A program made the translations under genes and the position numbers. The notes under the pieces are model-generated. The model did not search any database, was not told the DNA's origin, and saw only the letters and a list, made by a program, of their open reading frames with translations. Shown here piece by piece: positions 8,744 through 16,980 of a DNA stretch of 64,000 nt (position 1 is the first letter of the stretch; each line of letters begins with the position of its first letter). The stretch is from positions 930,001-994,000 of the forward strand of contig NZ_CP047943.1 in NCBI RefSeq assembly GCF_014279595.1. Reading direction: 5' to 3'. This DNA comes from Synechococcus sp. RS9909 (GTDB lineage: Bacteria; Cyanobacteriota; Cyanobacteriia; PCC-6307; Cyanobiaceae).

Positions 8744-8797
8744 CCTGAGGGATCCGCCGCTCTTGTGCCAGAGGCCCTGAGCGTCAGGTCCTGGGCG

Positions 8798-9028
8798 TCA
8801 GCGGGCTGCTGACCAGCGGCGTGCACTGGTGGAGCGGGGCGCTTGCACCATCGTGCCCATGGCCTGCAGCATCATTTCCAGAGCCTGACTTCCTTCCCGA
8901 CGACCGGCCAGTTCCCGGGCGATCACCTGTTGGACCAGGGTGGGTGCTTCCTGGCTGTGCTGTTCCAGTCGCTGGGCGGGACTGATCGGATGGGCTTCAG
9001 GCACGGCATCGCACGGCACTTCAGTCAT
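8798..9028 (-). CDS. Small hypothetical protein
   Basis: A 76-residue product beginning MTEVPCDAVPEAHPISP is the most likely form; an upstream in-frame ATG (near 9052) would add eight residues. Most of it is predicted helical (QRLEQHSQEAPTLVQQVIARELAGRREGSQALEMMLQAMG), followed by a basic Ser/Arg tail. There are no signal or membrane segments and no recognisable family. Codon third positions are mostly G or C. It lies between the folate cyclo-ligase gene and the exported protein gene on the same strand. Confidence 0.5.
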   Translation of the reverse strand: MTEVPCDAVPEAHPISPAQRLEQHSQEAPTLVQQVIARELAGRREGSQALEMMLQAMGTMVQAPRSTSARRWSAAR

Positions 9029-9072
9029 CCTGTCAAACCCTCGCTGCATTCCATAATTGTTGTGCGTGTTGC

Positions 9073-9675
9073 TCAACAGCCTGTAAGGCAAGTGCAACCG
9101 CATTCGCTGATCCAGCCATCAAAGGGTTGATCCCAGGGGTCTCGGGGTAGCGGTTCCTGGCTGACGCAGGCGTCGGGCAGCACCACCAGGGCCGGTACGG
9201 CTCGCCAGGCCGCCTGGGCGCGCAGACGGTCGTAGTAGCCACCGCCGTAACCCAGCCGGATGCCTGTGCGGTCGATCGCCAGGGCCGGCACCAGCAGCAG
9301 GGCCAGCTGCTGCGGTGGCAGCGCCGGTTGATCCCGTGGCGCCGGGATGCCGCAGCCATCCGGTGCCAACGGGCTCGCTCCCCAGAGGTGATAGTGCAAC
9401 CGGCCTTCGCCATCAGCGGCGGGAAGGGCAACGGGCTGACCAGGGCTTGGCTGGAGTCTGCGCAGATCCACCTCGCCGGCTAACGGCCAATAGATCCCCA
9501 CGGTTCCCTGCAGGAGTCCGAGGCGTTCGCGACGTGTGAGCTCCAGCTCCACCTGATGGCGGATCTGCTCCTCTGGATCGATCGGATCCTTCGACGCCGC
9601 CAGGGCGGCACGCCGCTGTTGGCGGTAGTGCCGCCGAAGCTCGATTTTTTCGGCAGCCGGGTCTGGATCCCTCAT
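9073..9675 (-). CDS. fthC: 5-formyltetrahydrofolate cyclo-ligase
   Basis: This enzyme converts 5-formyltetrahydrofolate to 5,10-methenyltetrahydrofolate using ATP, recycling folate in the cytosol. The N-terminal basic helix LRRHYRQQRRAAL and the C-terminal signature DRTGIRLGYGGGYYDRL are diagnostic. The length of 200 residues is normal. Its start overlaps the stop of ruvC by four bases (ATGA), so the two are likely translated together. The unrelated function of the pair suggests that the coupling is positional rather than functional. Confidence 0.93.
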   Translation of the reverse strand: MRDPDPAAEKIELRRHYRQQRRAALAASKDPIDPEEQIRHQVELELTRRERLGLLQGTVGIYWPLAGEVDLRRLQPSPGQPVALPAADGEGRLHYHLWGASPLAPDGCGIPAPRDQPALPPQQLALLLVPALAIDRTGIRLGYGGGYYDRLRAQAAWRAVPALVVLPDACVSQEPLPRDPWDQPFDGWISECGCTCLTGC

Positions 9676-10154
9676 CGCTGGAACCAGCCGGTGAGCGCCA
9701 CCGCCAGGGCATCGGCGGCGTCATCGGGTCGGGGCGGTTCGCTCAGATCGAGTTCGCGCATCACCGCTTCCAACACCTCATCTTTTTCGGCGTGGCCATG
9801 ACCGGTGAGTGCCTGCTTGATCTGCATCGGCGGAAACTCCACAGCCGGAATGCGGAACCGCGCCAGGGTCATCATCAAGACCCCGCGGGCCTGCACCACC
9901 GCAATCGTGGTGCTGGAGCGATAGAAGAAAAACTTCTCCACCGCCGCCAGATCCGGTTTCCAGCTGCGGATCAGCAGGCGCAGATCGTGGGCGATCTCCA
10001 CCATTCGCTCACCCTCGCTGCGGCCGGGGTCGGTGCGGATCATGCCGCAGTCGAGCATGCGCTGCGTTCCGGCACTCACGCCCGAGCCAGCCGTCACCTC
10101 GATCAGGCCATAGCCCACGCGGGCGAGGCCTGGGTCAAGACCGAGGATGCGCAT
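9672..10154 (-). CDS. ruvC: Holliday junction endonuclease RuvC
   Basis: RuvC resolves Holliday junctions made by RecA and driven by RuvAB. The 160-residue protein starts MRILGLDPGLARVGYG and has the expected acidic active-site residues: Asp7, Glu73 in AVEKFFF, and the C-terminal pair in DDAADALAVA (about Asp145 and Asp148). FFFYRSSTT and the AEKDEV region are also typical. The gene sits downstream of chlI with a short gap and overlaps the folate cyclo-ligase gene by four bases. Confidence 0.97.
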   Translation of the reverse strand: MRILGLDPGLARVGYGLIEVTAGSGVSAGTQRMLDCGMIRTDPGRSEGERMVEIAHDLRLLIRSWKPDLAAVEKFFFYRSSTTIAVVQARGVLMMTLARFRIPAVEFPPMQIKQALTGHGHAEKDEVLEAVMRELDLSEPPRPDDAADALAVALTGWFQR

Positions 10155-10177
10155 GGGGGCTGACGTTGACGGGTGCG

Positions 10178-11266
10178 TCAGGCGGCCAGGGCGAGTTCGA
10201 AGGCGCCGCGGTCGTTGCTTTCACCCCGCTCGAACACCTTGCAGAACACTTTCACGACGCGGTCGCCGGAATCCACCTGCTCGAGTGGATCCTTGCGGAG
10301 GCGGTGGCGGAGGCAGCAGGAGGCGACGCGGGCCACATCCTCTTCAGTGACTTCGGTGCGGCCCTCAAAGGCCGCCAGGGCCCGGGCGGCCCGATTGGTC
10401 ACGATGTCGCCGCGCAGGCCATCCACATCCAGTTCACCGCAGATCGCCGAGATGCGCAGGCGCAGGTCAGCATCGATCTGCACCTGGGACAGGCGACCCT
10501 GGGCTTCCACCACCCGCTGTTGCAGCGCCTGCTGATTGGCCTCCACCGCCGCACTGAACCCCTCAGGATCGCTGTCGAAGGCGGTGCGTTGATCCACCAC
10601 CTGCACGCGCAGCTCGGGGTCACGCACCGTGCGCACCTCCACACTCATGCCGAAGCGATCGAGCAGCTGGGGCCGTAGTTCCCCCTCCTCCGGGTTGCCG
10701 GAGCCGATCAGCACGAAGCGGGCCGGGTGGCGCACCGACACGCCCTCCCGTTCCACGGTGTTCCAACCCGAGGCGGCGGAATCGAGCAGCACATCCACGA
10801 GGTGATCGTCGAGCAGATTCACCTCATCCACGTAGAGCAGGCCGCGGTTGGCCTTGGCCAGCAGCCCGGGTTCAAACGCACGAACCCCCTCGCTCAGCGC
10901 TTTCTCGATGTCGATCGTGCCGCAGAGGCGGTCTTCGGTGGCGCCCAGGGGCAGGTCCACCATGGGCACCTGGCGGGTTTCGGTGGCCAGGCTCTCGCCA
11001 TGCTCCAGGCGCTGGCGCACCTCGCTGCTCTGGAGATCGGGGTCGGTGGCGGAGCTGTTGTAGGGATCGCCAGCCACCACCTCAATGCCCGGGAGCAGGT
11101 CGGCGAGGGCGCGAATCGTGGTGGATTTCCCGGTGCCACGGTCGCCCATGATCATCACGCCGCCGATGCGCGGGTCGATCACATTGAGCAGCAGGGCCAG
11201 CTTCATCTCTTCCTGGCCGATCACGGCGGTGAAGGGGAAGACCCTGCGCTTCCGGGTTGAACTCAC
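10178..11266 (-). CDS. chlI: Magnesium chelatase ATPase subunit I
   Basis: ChlI is the AAA+ motor subunit of magnesium chelatase (with ChlD and ChlH), inserting magnesium into protoporphyrin IX for chlorophyll synthesis. Walker A is GDRGTGKST at residues 41-49, Walker B is LLYVDEVNLLDD, and the VLIGSGNPEEGELRPQLLDRFG block (sensor 1 and arginine finger region) follows. The length of 362 residues is normal. Its ATG overlaps the stop of the DUF3370 gene by four bases, so it is the last gene of a coupled trio with that gene and the beta-lactamase-fold gene. Confidence 0.97.
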   Translation of the reverse strand: MSSTRKRRVFPFTAVIGQEEMKLALLLNVIDPRIGGVMIMGDRGTGKSTTIRALADLLPGIEVVAGDPYNSSATDPDLQSSEVRQRLEHGESLATETRQVPMVDLPLGATEDRLCGTIDIEKALSEGVRAFEPGLLAKANRGLLYVDEVNLLDDHLVDVLLDSAASGWNTVEREGVSVRHPARFVLIGSGNPEEGELRPQLLDRFGMSVEVRTVRDPELRVQVVDQRTAFDSDPEGFSAAVEANQQALQQRVVEAQGRLSQVQIDADLRLRISAICGELDVDGLRGDIVTNRAARALAAFEGRTEVTEEDVARVASCCLRHRLRKDPLEQVDSGDRVVKVFCKVFERGESNDRGAFELALAA

Positions 11267-12675
11267 GGGCTGACGCTCGGCACAGGGGTGGATTGTTTCA
11301 CAGGCAGGATGGAGAGCACCTGGGGCGGTGTCGCATCGGCGGGATAGATCAGCCGCACCCGCACCCGACGACTTTCGCCCGGTGCAAGCGTCACCGTGCC
11401 CAGCGCTGGCCCCTCCTCCCCCTGGCGCAGCACCAGATGGAAGCGGCGCGCTCCGGCTGGCCGGCCCTGGCTGCCGTCGAGGCCGCTCACCTCGATCGGT
11501 CCGCGGAACATCACCGGGCCTTTGGCGGGCGATTGGAAGCGCAGGCTGCGGTTGGTGCTGCCGTTCTTGAAGGGAGAGTCCAGCGCCACCACCACCCGGC
11601 GCCGCCCAGGCCCGGGATTGCGCAGGGGGAGGGTGAGGTCGTACTCCACGCCGTAGTTGCCATGGGCGGCCCAGGCCGTGCCCTCGGAGAACACCTTCAG
11701 CTCGGCGGTCTGCACCTGGCCGGTGCCGAGATCGCCCCGCTCCAGGCTGCTGATCGGCCAGGAGATCGGCGCCTCCTGTACGTTCAGGCTGTTGGCGCCG
11801 GGGTCGGTGAGGGTGGCCTGCCAGAGGCTGCCGATCTGCACGCCGCTGACGCGGGAGTAGATGATCTTGCCTCGGCTGCCGCGTGGGGTGGGCGTGTGTT
11901 CTTTCGGGCTGAGCGTGCCGGAGGCCAGCAGCTCCTGCCAGCGGGCGAGCGTGGGGGCGCGTTTGCCGCTGCCGTAGGCGGCCAGGGTGGCGAGATGCAC
12001 GGGAGCGGAACTGCGCAGCCGCATCTGCAGATTGCGGCCGTTGAGCAGCGGATCCAGGCCGGCCACCGGGATCGGCAGCACCACCAGGGCGCTGGCCTGG
12101 CCGGGGGCGATCTCCCAGCGGGTCGGCAGCTCCGGCGCCCGTTCGCGCCGGAGCAGATCGCCGGCCACCCGGCTGCCGGGCCCGGCAGCGATCGGTGTGC
12201 TGGTTTCCGCCATCAGGTTGGGCAGGGGCAGGAACGGTGCTGCGGTCTGTCCCTTGCGGGTGGCCTGGGAGAGGGAGGTGCTGCCACCGAGAAGCTCCAG
12301 CGTCACCGGTTGCTCACCCACCGGCTGCACCAGCACCGCCAACCAGAGGGTGGAGTCGAGCTCCTCCGGCTTGCCGGCATACACGTGATGGCTGAACAGA
12401 TCAAAGCGACCGTTGAGAGCCAGATTGAGGCCGGGCGATGCGGGGAAGGTGGAGAGCAGGATGCCCTCGCCTGTGATCAGCTCGGGATTGTTGTCGTTCA
12501 CCATCAGCACGCCATCGAGCTGACCTGGCAGGGGCCTCAGCTGCTGCTGGCGCTGCTGGTCGCTCACCGCCGGTGTCGATGCTGCAGGGCCGGGGCCGTT
12601 GGCCCTGGCCACCGGCAGGGGAGCCAGTACCAGGGGAAGGGCGGCGAGGGTGCGAAGCAGGCGCGGGGCCGTCAT
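11263..12675 (-). CDS. DUF3370-type exported protein
   Basis: The 470-residue product begins with a signal peptide (LAALPLVLAPLPVARA) and is largely beta-structured, matching the cyanobacterial DUF3370 family by blocks such as VLMVNDNNPELITGEGI and FDLFSHHVYAG. The function of that family is not known. It should act in the periplasm or cell envelope. It overlaps both neighbours by four bases: a beta-lactamase-fold hydrolase upstream and chlI downstream. Co-translation with an envelope hydrolase is compatible with a cell-surface role. Confidence 0.85.
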   Translation of the reverse strand: MTAPRLLRTLAALPLVLAPLPVARANGPGPAASTPAVSDQQRQQQLRPLPGQLDGVLMVNDNNPELITGEGILLSTFPASPGLNLALNGRFDLFSHHVYAGKPEELDSTLWLAVLVQPVGEQPVTLELLGGSTSLSQATRKGQTAAPFLPLPNLMAETSTPIAAGPGSRVAGDLLRRERAPELPTRWEIAPGQASALVVLPIPVAGLDPLLNGRNLQMRLRSSAPVHLATLAAYGSGKRAPTLARWQELLASGTLSPKEHTPTPRGSRGKIIYSRVSGVQIGSLWQATLTDPGANSLNVQEAPISWPISSLERGDLGTGQVQTAELKVFSEGTAWAAHGNYGVEYDLTLPLRNPGPGRRRVVVALDSPFKNGSTNRSLRFQSPAKGPVMFRGPIEVSGLDGSQGRPAGARRFHLVLRQGEEGPALGTVTLAPGESRRVRVRLIYPADATPPQVLSILPVKQSTPVPSVSP

Positions 12676-13829
12676 GGCTGCGGTGGAGCTGGCGCCACTG
12701 TTTTAGGTGACTTGCGCGGCAGCGGCGGTTTGGGCTTGAGCACCGGCGCCATGGCTGCTGCCATGGCGCGGATCAGTTCGGTGGAGCGGGGGTCATTGAA
12801 GGGGCCCTTCACCAGAAAGGCCGCCACGGCCCGACTGCCGTCGGGCAATTCGATCAGGCCCGCATCGGCGTAGGCGATGCCGATGTCTCCGGTTTTGTTC
12901 AGCACCCGGTAGCCCTTCACCATCAGGCTGTCGTCCGGTTCTCCCTGTTCGCCGCCCAGGCCCTTGAGCAGCCCTCCGGGCAGCAGGCGGTTGGTGCGCG
13001 AGGTTGCCATCACCTCCCGGAACAGATCGCGGCTGCGGGTGCTCAACACCTCGCCGGTGTCCACCAGGGCGATCGAACGGGCGAGATCGCGGGCGCTGGT
13101 GGTGTTGGTGCCCTCCAGATCGGGCAGCCAGTTGTTCACCACCGTGGCGCTGAGGCCCAGGGCGTTGAAGCGTTCATTGAGCAACTCCTTTCCTCCGACC
13201 CGCTCGATCAACAGATTGGTGGCGGTGTTGTCGCTCACCCGGATCATTTCTGTGGCCACCTCATGGGTGGGGAAGCGACTGCCCAGAGGTTTCGAGGCCA
13301 TCCAGCCGGCGCCCCCACCCACCGTGGTTTTGCTGAGGGTGAGCGGTTCGTTCCAGCTGAGGTCGCCGGCATCGAGCAGCTCAAGCGCCACCAGCAGGAT
13401 CGGTGTTTTGATCGAGCTGGCGGCGGGCAAGGCCGTGTCGGGGCTCAATTCCGCGTAGCGCCCATCATCGAGTTTCAGCAGAAAGGCGCTGGCCTGGAGA
13501 TCTTTCTCAGCAGCTGCAAGCGCTCGCCAGCGTTGGCTCAGGGCGGTGATTTCCTCCTTCGTCTCGAACCGCCCCAGGCTGGTGGCCATGGTGCTGGCGG
13601 TGTTGGTGGCCTGGGGCTGGCGTCCCGGGGCGAGGGCTGCCCCCTGAAGCCGATCGAGATTGAGCCAGGCGGGGAGTGTCACGTTGCCCTGCTGCACCTG
13701 GGGCGCCAGCATCTTCAAGGCGGATCCGCTGATCACACCCAGCCCCACGCCCATCAGCAGCAGGCGCAGCAGCAGCAGGAGGGGGCGGCGCCAGCCAGGA
13801 TCTTGACGTCTGGAACGGCTGCTGCTCAC
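12672..13829 (-). CDS. Class A beta-lactamase-fold serine hydrolase
   Basis: The protein has the fold shared by class A beta-lactamases and D-Ala-D-Ala peptidases. After a basic N-terminus comes a membrane anchor (about residues 16-36), so the enzyme faces the periplasm. The three active-site motifs are visible: S138-S-I-K141, SDN at 199-201 and KTG at 312-314. A segment LEGTNTTSARDLA aligns with the omega-loop region but lacks the standard ExxLN wording, so penicillin hydrolysis is not assured; a peptidoglycan-related role is equally likely. It is the first gene of a coupled run with the DUF3370 gene and chlI. Confidence 0.88.
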   Translation of the reverse strand: MSSSRSRRQDPGWRRPLLLLLRLLLMGVGLGVISGSALKMLAPQVQQGNVTLPAWLNLDRLQGAALAPGRQPQATNTASTMATSLGRFETKEEITALSQRWRALAAAEKDLQASAFLLKLDDGRYAELSPDTALPAASSIKTPILLVALELLDAGDLSWNEPLTLSKTTVGGGAGWMASKPLGSRFPTHEVATEMIRVSDNTATNLLIERVGGKELLNERFNALGLSATVVNNWLPDLEGTNTTSARDLARSIALVDTGEVLSTRSRDLFREVMATSRTNRLLPGGLLKGLGGEQGEPDDSLMVKGYRVLNKTGDIGIAYADAGLIELPDGSRAVAAFLVKGPFNDPRSTELIRAMAAAMAPVLKPKPPLPRKSPKTVAPAPPQP

Positions 13830-13856
13830 CGGGGGGTTGCGTTGGCTCGCCCGAGG

Positions 13857-14621
13857 TTAAGAGCGTTGTTGCCTCAGTGCCCAGCGCAGTTGACGCACCA
13901 TGCCGCGGAGCATGGCCACCTCATCGCTACGGATCAGGGCCCGTTGCAACAGCCCCCGCACTTTGGCCATGCGGGCATGGGCGGTGTGCTCCAGCAGGAA
14001 CCCCGTCTCCAGGAGCAGGCTGCGGGCCGCCTCAAGGCAATCCTCCAGCTGTTGCGGCGCGGCCGGATCCAGATCCAGGGCAGGGGCGGCAACCGGTTGG
14101 CGCCGGCAACGCTCCAGCTCGTGCAGCACCACAGCCACGGCGTGCGACAGGTTGAGGGAGGGATAGTGGGGATCGCTGTACAGAGCGATCACCCGCTGGC
14201 TGAGCAGCAATTCGTCATTGCTCAGGCCGCGGTCCTCGCGCCCGAACACGAGGGCAGCGGCGGCCTGGCTCGCTTCCGCTGCGCCATGGTCAGCCAGCAG
14301 CCAGGGCAGCACCTGTTCCGGCGGATGCAGTGGGATCGTGCCATGGTCGAGGCGGCCGCAGGTGGCCACCACGCGGCGGCAACCGTGGAGAGCGCTGATC
14401 AGGTCGGGATAGTGCGTCGCCGAGTCCAGAACGGCCTGGCCATGCACGGCCATGCGGCGGGCCTCCGGGTCGGCGGGGTTGCAGCGTGGTGCCACCAGGC
14501 GCAGATCGGTGATGGCGTAGTTGGCGCAGAGGCGGGCGACGCTGCCCAGGTTGATCGGTCCAGCCGGCTCCACCAGCACCACACAGAGCCGTGGTGCGCC
14601 AGGGGCGTTGACCTGGCTCAT
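13857..14621 (-). CDS. trmJ: TrmJ-like RNA 2'-O-methyltransferase (SPOUT)
   Basis: The protein belongs to the SpoU/TrmH superfamily of knotted methyltransferases that modify tRNA or rRNA ribose. Family marks are the N-terminal VEPAGPINLGSVARLCAN (motif 1 with the catalytic Asn/Arg), VFGREDRGLSNDEL (motif 2) and YPSLNLSHAVAVVLHEL (motif 3, the knot). The length of 254 residues and the helical C-terminal extension fit TrmJ, which methylates position 32 of tRNAs. The precise target is inferred. Its stop region abuts the cytM gene, whose coding end overlaps the TrmJ start by four bases. Confidence 0.9.
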   Translation of the reverse strand: MSQVNAPGAPRLCVVLVEPAGPINLGSVARLCANYAITDLRLVAPRCNPADPEARRMAVHGQAVLDSATHYPDLISALHGCRRVVATCGRLDHGTIPLHPPEQVLPWLLADHGAAEASQAAAALVFGREDRGLSNDELLLSQRVIALYSDPHYPSLNLSHAVAVVLHELERCRRQPVAAPALDLDPAAPQQLEDCLEAARSLLLETGFLLEHTAHARMAKVRGLLQRALIRSDEVAMLRGMVRQLRWALRQQRS

Positions 14622-15004
14622 TCCAGGGATTTCAGGTAGGCGAGCAGATCGGCCATCGTCTGAGGTTCCACCTCAAAACGGGGCATGGGAGGAGTCGCGC
14701 CGCTGACGACCTGATGGATGAGCGAGGGGTCGCTGCGACGGTCCGCCACGCCATGAAGGTTGGGGCCCACAAGCCCTTGGGCGGCAATGCCATGGCAGCC
14801 GGCGCAGTTGATGCGGAACACCTGGCCGCCGTGGTCCGCATCGCCGTTGAGCATGCGGGTGGCCTGCACGTAGGGATCGCGGCTGGCGTTGCCCATCACC
14901 CAGACCACCAGCACGATGCAGGCGACAGCCGCCAGGATCACCAGCCCGGTGATCAGACCCCGATGGCGACCGGCGGGCGCTGCAGCGGTTGATGACGGTG
15001 CCAT
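14618..15004 (-). CDS. cytM: Cytochrome cM
   Basis: CytM is a small membrane-anchored c-type cytochrome unique to cyanobacteria, proposed to influence respiratory versus photosynthetic electron flow. The 128-residue product (ATG at 15004) has an uncleaved N-terminal hydrophobic helix (about residues 17-38), the haem motif CAGCH at 67-71, and a candidate Met ligand in [10 protein letters not shown]. The C-terminus ends in the typical [11 protein letters not shown] helix. The gene is divergent from petG with about 60 bases between starts, and overlaps trmJ by four bases downstream. Confidence 0.92.
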
Positions 15005-15063
15005 CGCAAAAGCGTCCCGGCCATGGAACAATTGTGCTCAATCTTTTCATCGGGCGCGACTCC

Positions 15064-15177
15064 ATGATCGAACCCCTGCTCTGCGGCATCGTTCTCGGTC
15101 TGATCCCGGTCACCCTGCTCGGTCTGTTTGTGGCGGCCTGGAATCAGTACCGCCGGGGCAGTGCTCTGGGAGGCTGA
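15064..15177 (+). CDS. petG: Cytochrome b6-f complex subunit PetG
   Basis: PetG is a single-helix subunit required for cytochrome b6-f stability in the thylakoid membrane. The 37-residue protein begins [17 protein letters not shown] and ends with the conserved [12 protein letters not shown] stretch, matching the family in length and sequence. The ATG is at 15064. The last 68 bases overlap the 3' end of the rsmD gene on the opposite strand, so the two transcripts are antisense there. Confidence 0.96.
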
Positions 15178-15745
15178 GCACCAGCACGCCACAGCTGCCG
15201 TAGCGCCTTCGATCAATCAGATCCCAGCTCCCTTCCACAGTGGGGGGATCGTGGCTGGCGTGCTCGCAGATCACCAGAGCCCCCGGCCGTAGCCATGCGC
15301 CGCAGCGCAGCGCCTCCAGGCCTGGGCTGTAGAGCCTGGCGGCGTAAGGAGGGTCGAAATAGACCAGATCGAAGCCGGGATCGTCGCTGGGGCGGCCTCG
15401 GTTCAGCCAATGGATCAGATCGGCGCTCACCACCTGCACTGTGGGGGCTGGATCCACGCCTGAGGCGATGGTGTCCAGGTTGGTTCGGCAGATCGCGGCC
15501 GTGCCGCGATGACGTTCGATCGCCACCACGCGGGAGGCCCCTCGTTCGATCGCTTCGCATGCCATCACGCCGCTGCCGCTGCACAGATCGAGCCAATGGC
15601 AGCCGTGCAGACGCGGGGCGAGCCTGTTCATCACGGCGGCGCGCACCAGTCCTGTGGTCGGACGGGTTTCGGGGCCGCGTGGGCTCTGGAGCCGTCGACC
15701 GCTGCTCAGTCGCAGCTGAGCTCTCGCACCACCCTTCCGGTTCAC
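15110..15745 (-). CDS. rsmD: 16S rRNA (guanine966-N2)-methyltransferase RsmD
   Basis: RsmD methylates G966 of 16S rRNA on the assembling 30S subunit using S-adenosylmethionine. The sequence shows the N-terminal [15 protein letters not shown] block, the SAM-binding [19 protein letters not shown] loop and the catalytic YFDPPYAA motif. The 211-residue length includes a slightly extended C-terminus that runs 68 bases into the petG gene on the other strand. The gene follows hisH by four bases on the same strand. Confidence 0.93.
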
Positions 15746-15749
15746 ATCG

Positions 15750-16394
15750 TCACGCTGAACTGCCCGTTGGGGGAGCGCCCTGTTGCAGCCAGCTCAGCCA
15801 ATGCTGGAGCAGGCGCTGGCCGGCGCGAGCCGATTTTTCAGGGTGGAACTGGCAGGCGCCGATGCGGCCTTGCCACACGATCGCGGTGGCGTCGCCGCCG
15901 CCGAAGCGGGCGCTGGCGGCGCGCACTGAGGCGTTGCCGGGATGGGCCGCATAGGAATGCACGAAATACATCCATGCCTCCGTGTCGTCGGGATGCAGCA
16001 CCGGGCAGGGATGGAGTCGCTGCAGACGGGCCCAGCCCATATGGGGAATTCTCTCGCCAGCATCCTCAGGCAGCCGGGTGACGCGGCCGCGCAACAGGCC
16101 GAGCCCGGCGCGCTGGCCTTCCTCGCTGCTGTCAAACAGCAACTGCAAACCGAGGCAGATGCCCAGCAAGGGTCGGTCCTGCTTGCCCCAGAACTTCAGC
16201 TGGGGGACCAGCCCGGTGGCCTCCAGTTGCTGCATGGCGGGGTCAAACGCCCCCACGCCAGGAAGAATCAGGGCGTCGCAGCTCTGCAGATGGTCCGGAG
16301 TCTGAACGGTGTCCAGGCTCACGCCCAAACGCTGGAAGGACGTCTGCACGGAGTGCAGGTTCCCCATGCCGTAATCGATCAGGCCGATCCGCAA
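15750..16394 (-). CDS. hisH: Imidazole glycerol phosphate synthase glutaminase subunit HisH
   Basis: HisH supplies ammonia from glutamine to HisF in histidine biosynthesis. It is a class I glutamine amidotransferase: the nucleophile is Cys80 in LLGICLGLQLLF, and the His-Glu partners sit in ACQFHPEKSA. The N-terminus MRIGLIDYGMGNLHSV is characteristic. The length of 214 residues is normal. It lies just downstream of trxA and four bases upstream of rsmD, suggesting a trxA-hisH-rsmD transcript. Confidence 0.97.
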   Translation of the reverse strand: MRIGLIDYGMGNLHSVQTSFQRLGVSLDTVQTPDHLQSCDALILPGVGAFDPAMQQLEATGLVPQLKFWGKQDRPLLGICLGLQLLFDSSEEGQRAGLGLLRGRVTRLPEDAGERIPHMGWARLQRLHPCPVLHPDDTEAWMYFVHSYAAHPGNASVRAASARFGGGDATAIVWQGRIGACQFHPEKSARAGQRLLQHWLSWLQQGAPPTGSSA

Positions 16395-16408
16395 AGGTGA
16401 CGGCGCCT

Positions 16409-16732
16409 TCAGATGTATTTGGAGATGGTGCCTGAGAGGGTGGCTTTGGGAACAGCACCCACCACGGTGTCCACCTTCTGGCCGCCTTTGAAAACCATCA
16501 GGGTCGGAATGCTGCGGATGCCGTACTGACTGGCAACGTTGGGATTTTCGTCGGTGTTGAGCTTGAAGACCTTGATCTTGCCTTCAAATTCCTTGGAGAT
16601 CTCATCCACGATCGGGGCCACCATGCGGCAGGGGCCACACCAGGGAGCCCAGAAATCCACCAGCACAGGCACGTCGCTCTGGAGGACGTCCTGTTCGAAG
16701 GATGCGTCGGTGACGGCAGCAGCGCTGGACAT
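16409..16732 (-). CDS. trxA: Thioredoxin
   Basis: This 107-residue m-type thioredoxin is the main disulfide reductant linking ferredoxin-thioredoxin reductase to Calvin-cycle and other targets. The redox motif WCGPC spans residues 31-35 in [12 protein letters not shown], and the cis-proline is in [13 protein letters not shown]. The gene lies between Yfr1 RNA (upstream) and hisH (downstream), an arrangement known around Yfr1 in cyanobacteria. Confidence 0.97.
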   Translation of the reverse strand: MSSAAAVTDASFEQDVLQSDVPVLVDFWAPWCGPCRMVAPIVDEISKEFEGKIKVFKLNTDENPNVASQYGIRSIPTLMVFKGGQKVDTVVGAVPKATLSGTISKYI

Positions 16733-16843
16733 TCGATCTGACCGTTGGTTGAGCGAAATTTAGCAACCGGGATCGGGATTTTTTCAGAACAGCAGCCGTG
16801 CTGGTGCGAACTGTGATCCTGTGATCCACCGTTGCCGGGAAGA

Positions 16844-16908
16844 CAAAAAGCCCGAACGCGTCGGGCCGGGGGGTGTGAGGAGTGTGTGGGCCGAAGCCCC
16901 CACACCAG
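16844..16908 (-). ncRNA. yfr1: Yfr1 small RNA
   Basis: On the minus strand the interval between guaB3 and trxA carries the Yfr1 signature. There is a 5' hairpin (GTGTGGG pairing with CCCACAC, 16884-16905), then the unpaired core ACTCCTCACAC (complement of 16873-16883), then a GC-rich hairpin with a T run. Yfr1 is a trans-acting cyanobacterial small RNA whose unpaired CU-rich core pairs with target mRNAs, and its usual location is beside trxA. The ends are estimates. A TTAATC box on the same strand (about 16911-16916) is placed to act as a -10 element. Confidence 0.88.
16845..16866 (-). terminator. Rho-independent terminator of Yfr1
   Basis: A 6-bp perfect stem (GCCCGA/TCGGGC around the ACGCG loop, 16850-16866) is followed on the minus strand by five T residues (16849-16845). 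It forms the 3' hairpin of Yfr1 and may also stop transcripts from guaB3 before trxA. Confidence 0.85.
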
Positions 16909-16980
16909 AAGATTAACGCTTGTCTCGCTCCTCTCCAGTGAGACGCAAGCTGGGTGCTGGTGTGAGGTTGGGCTTGCTTG

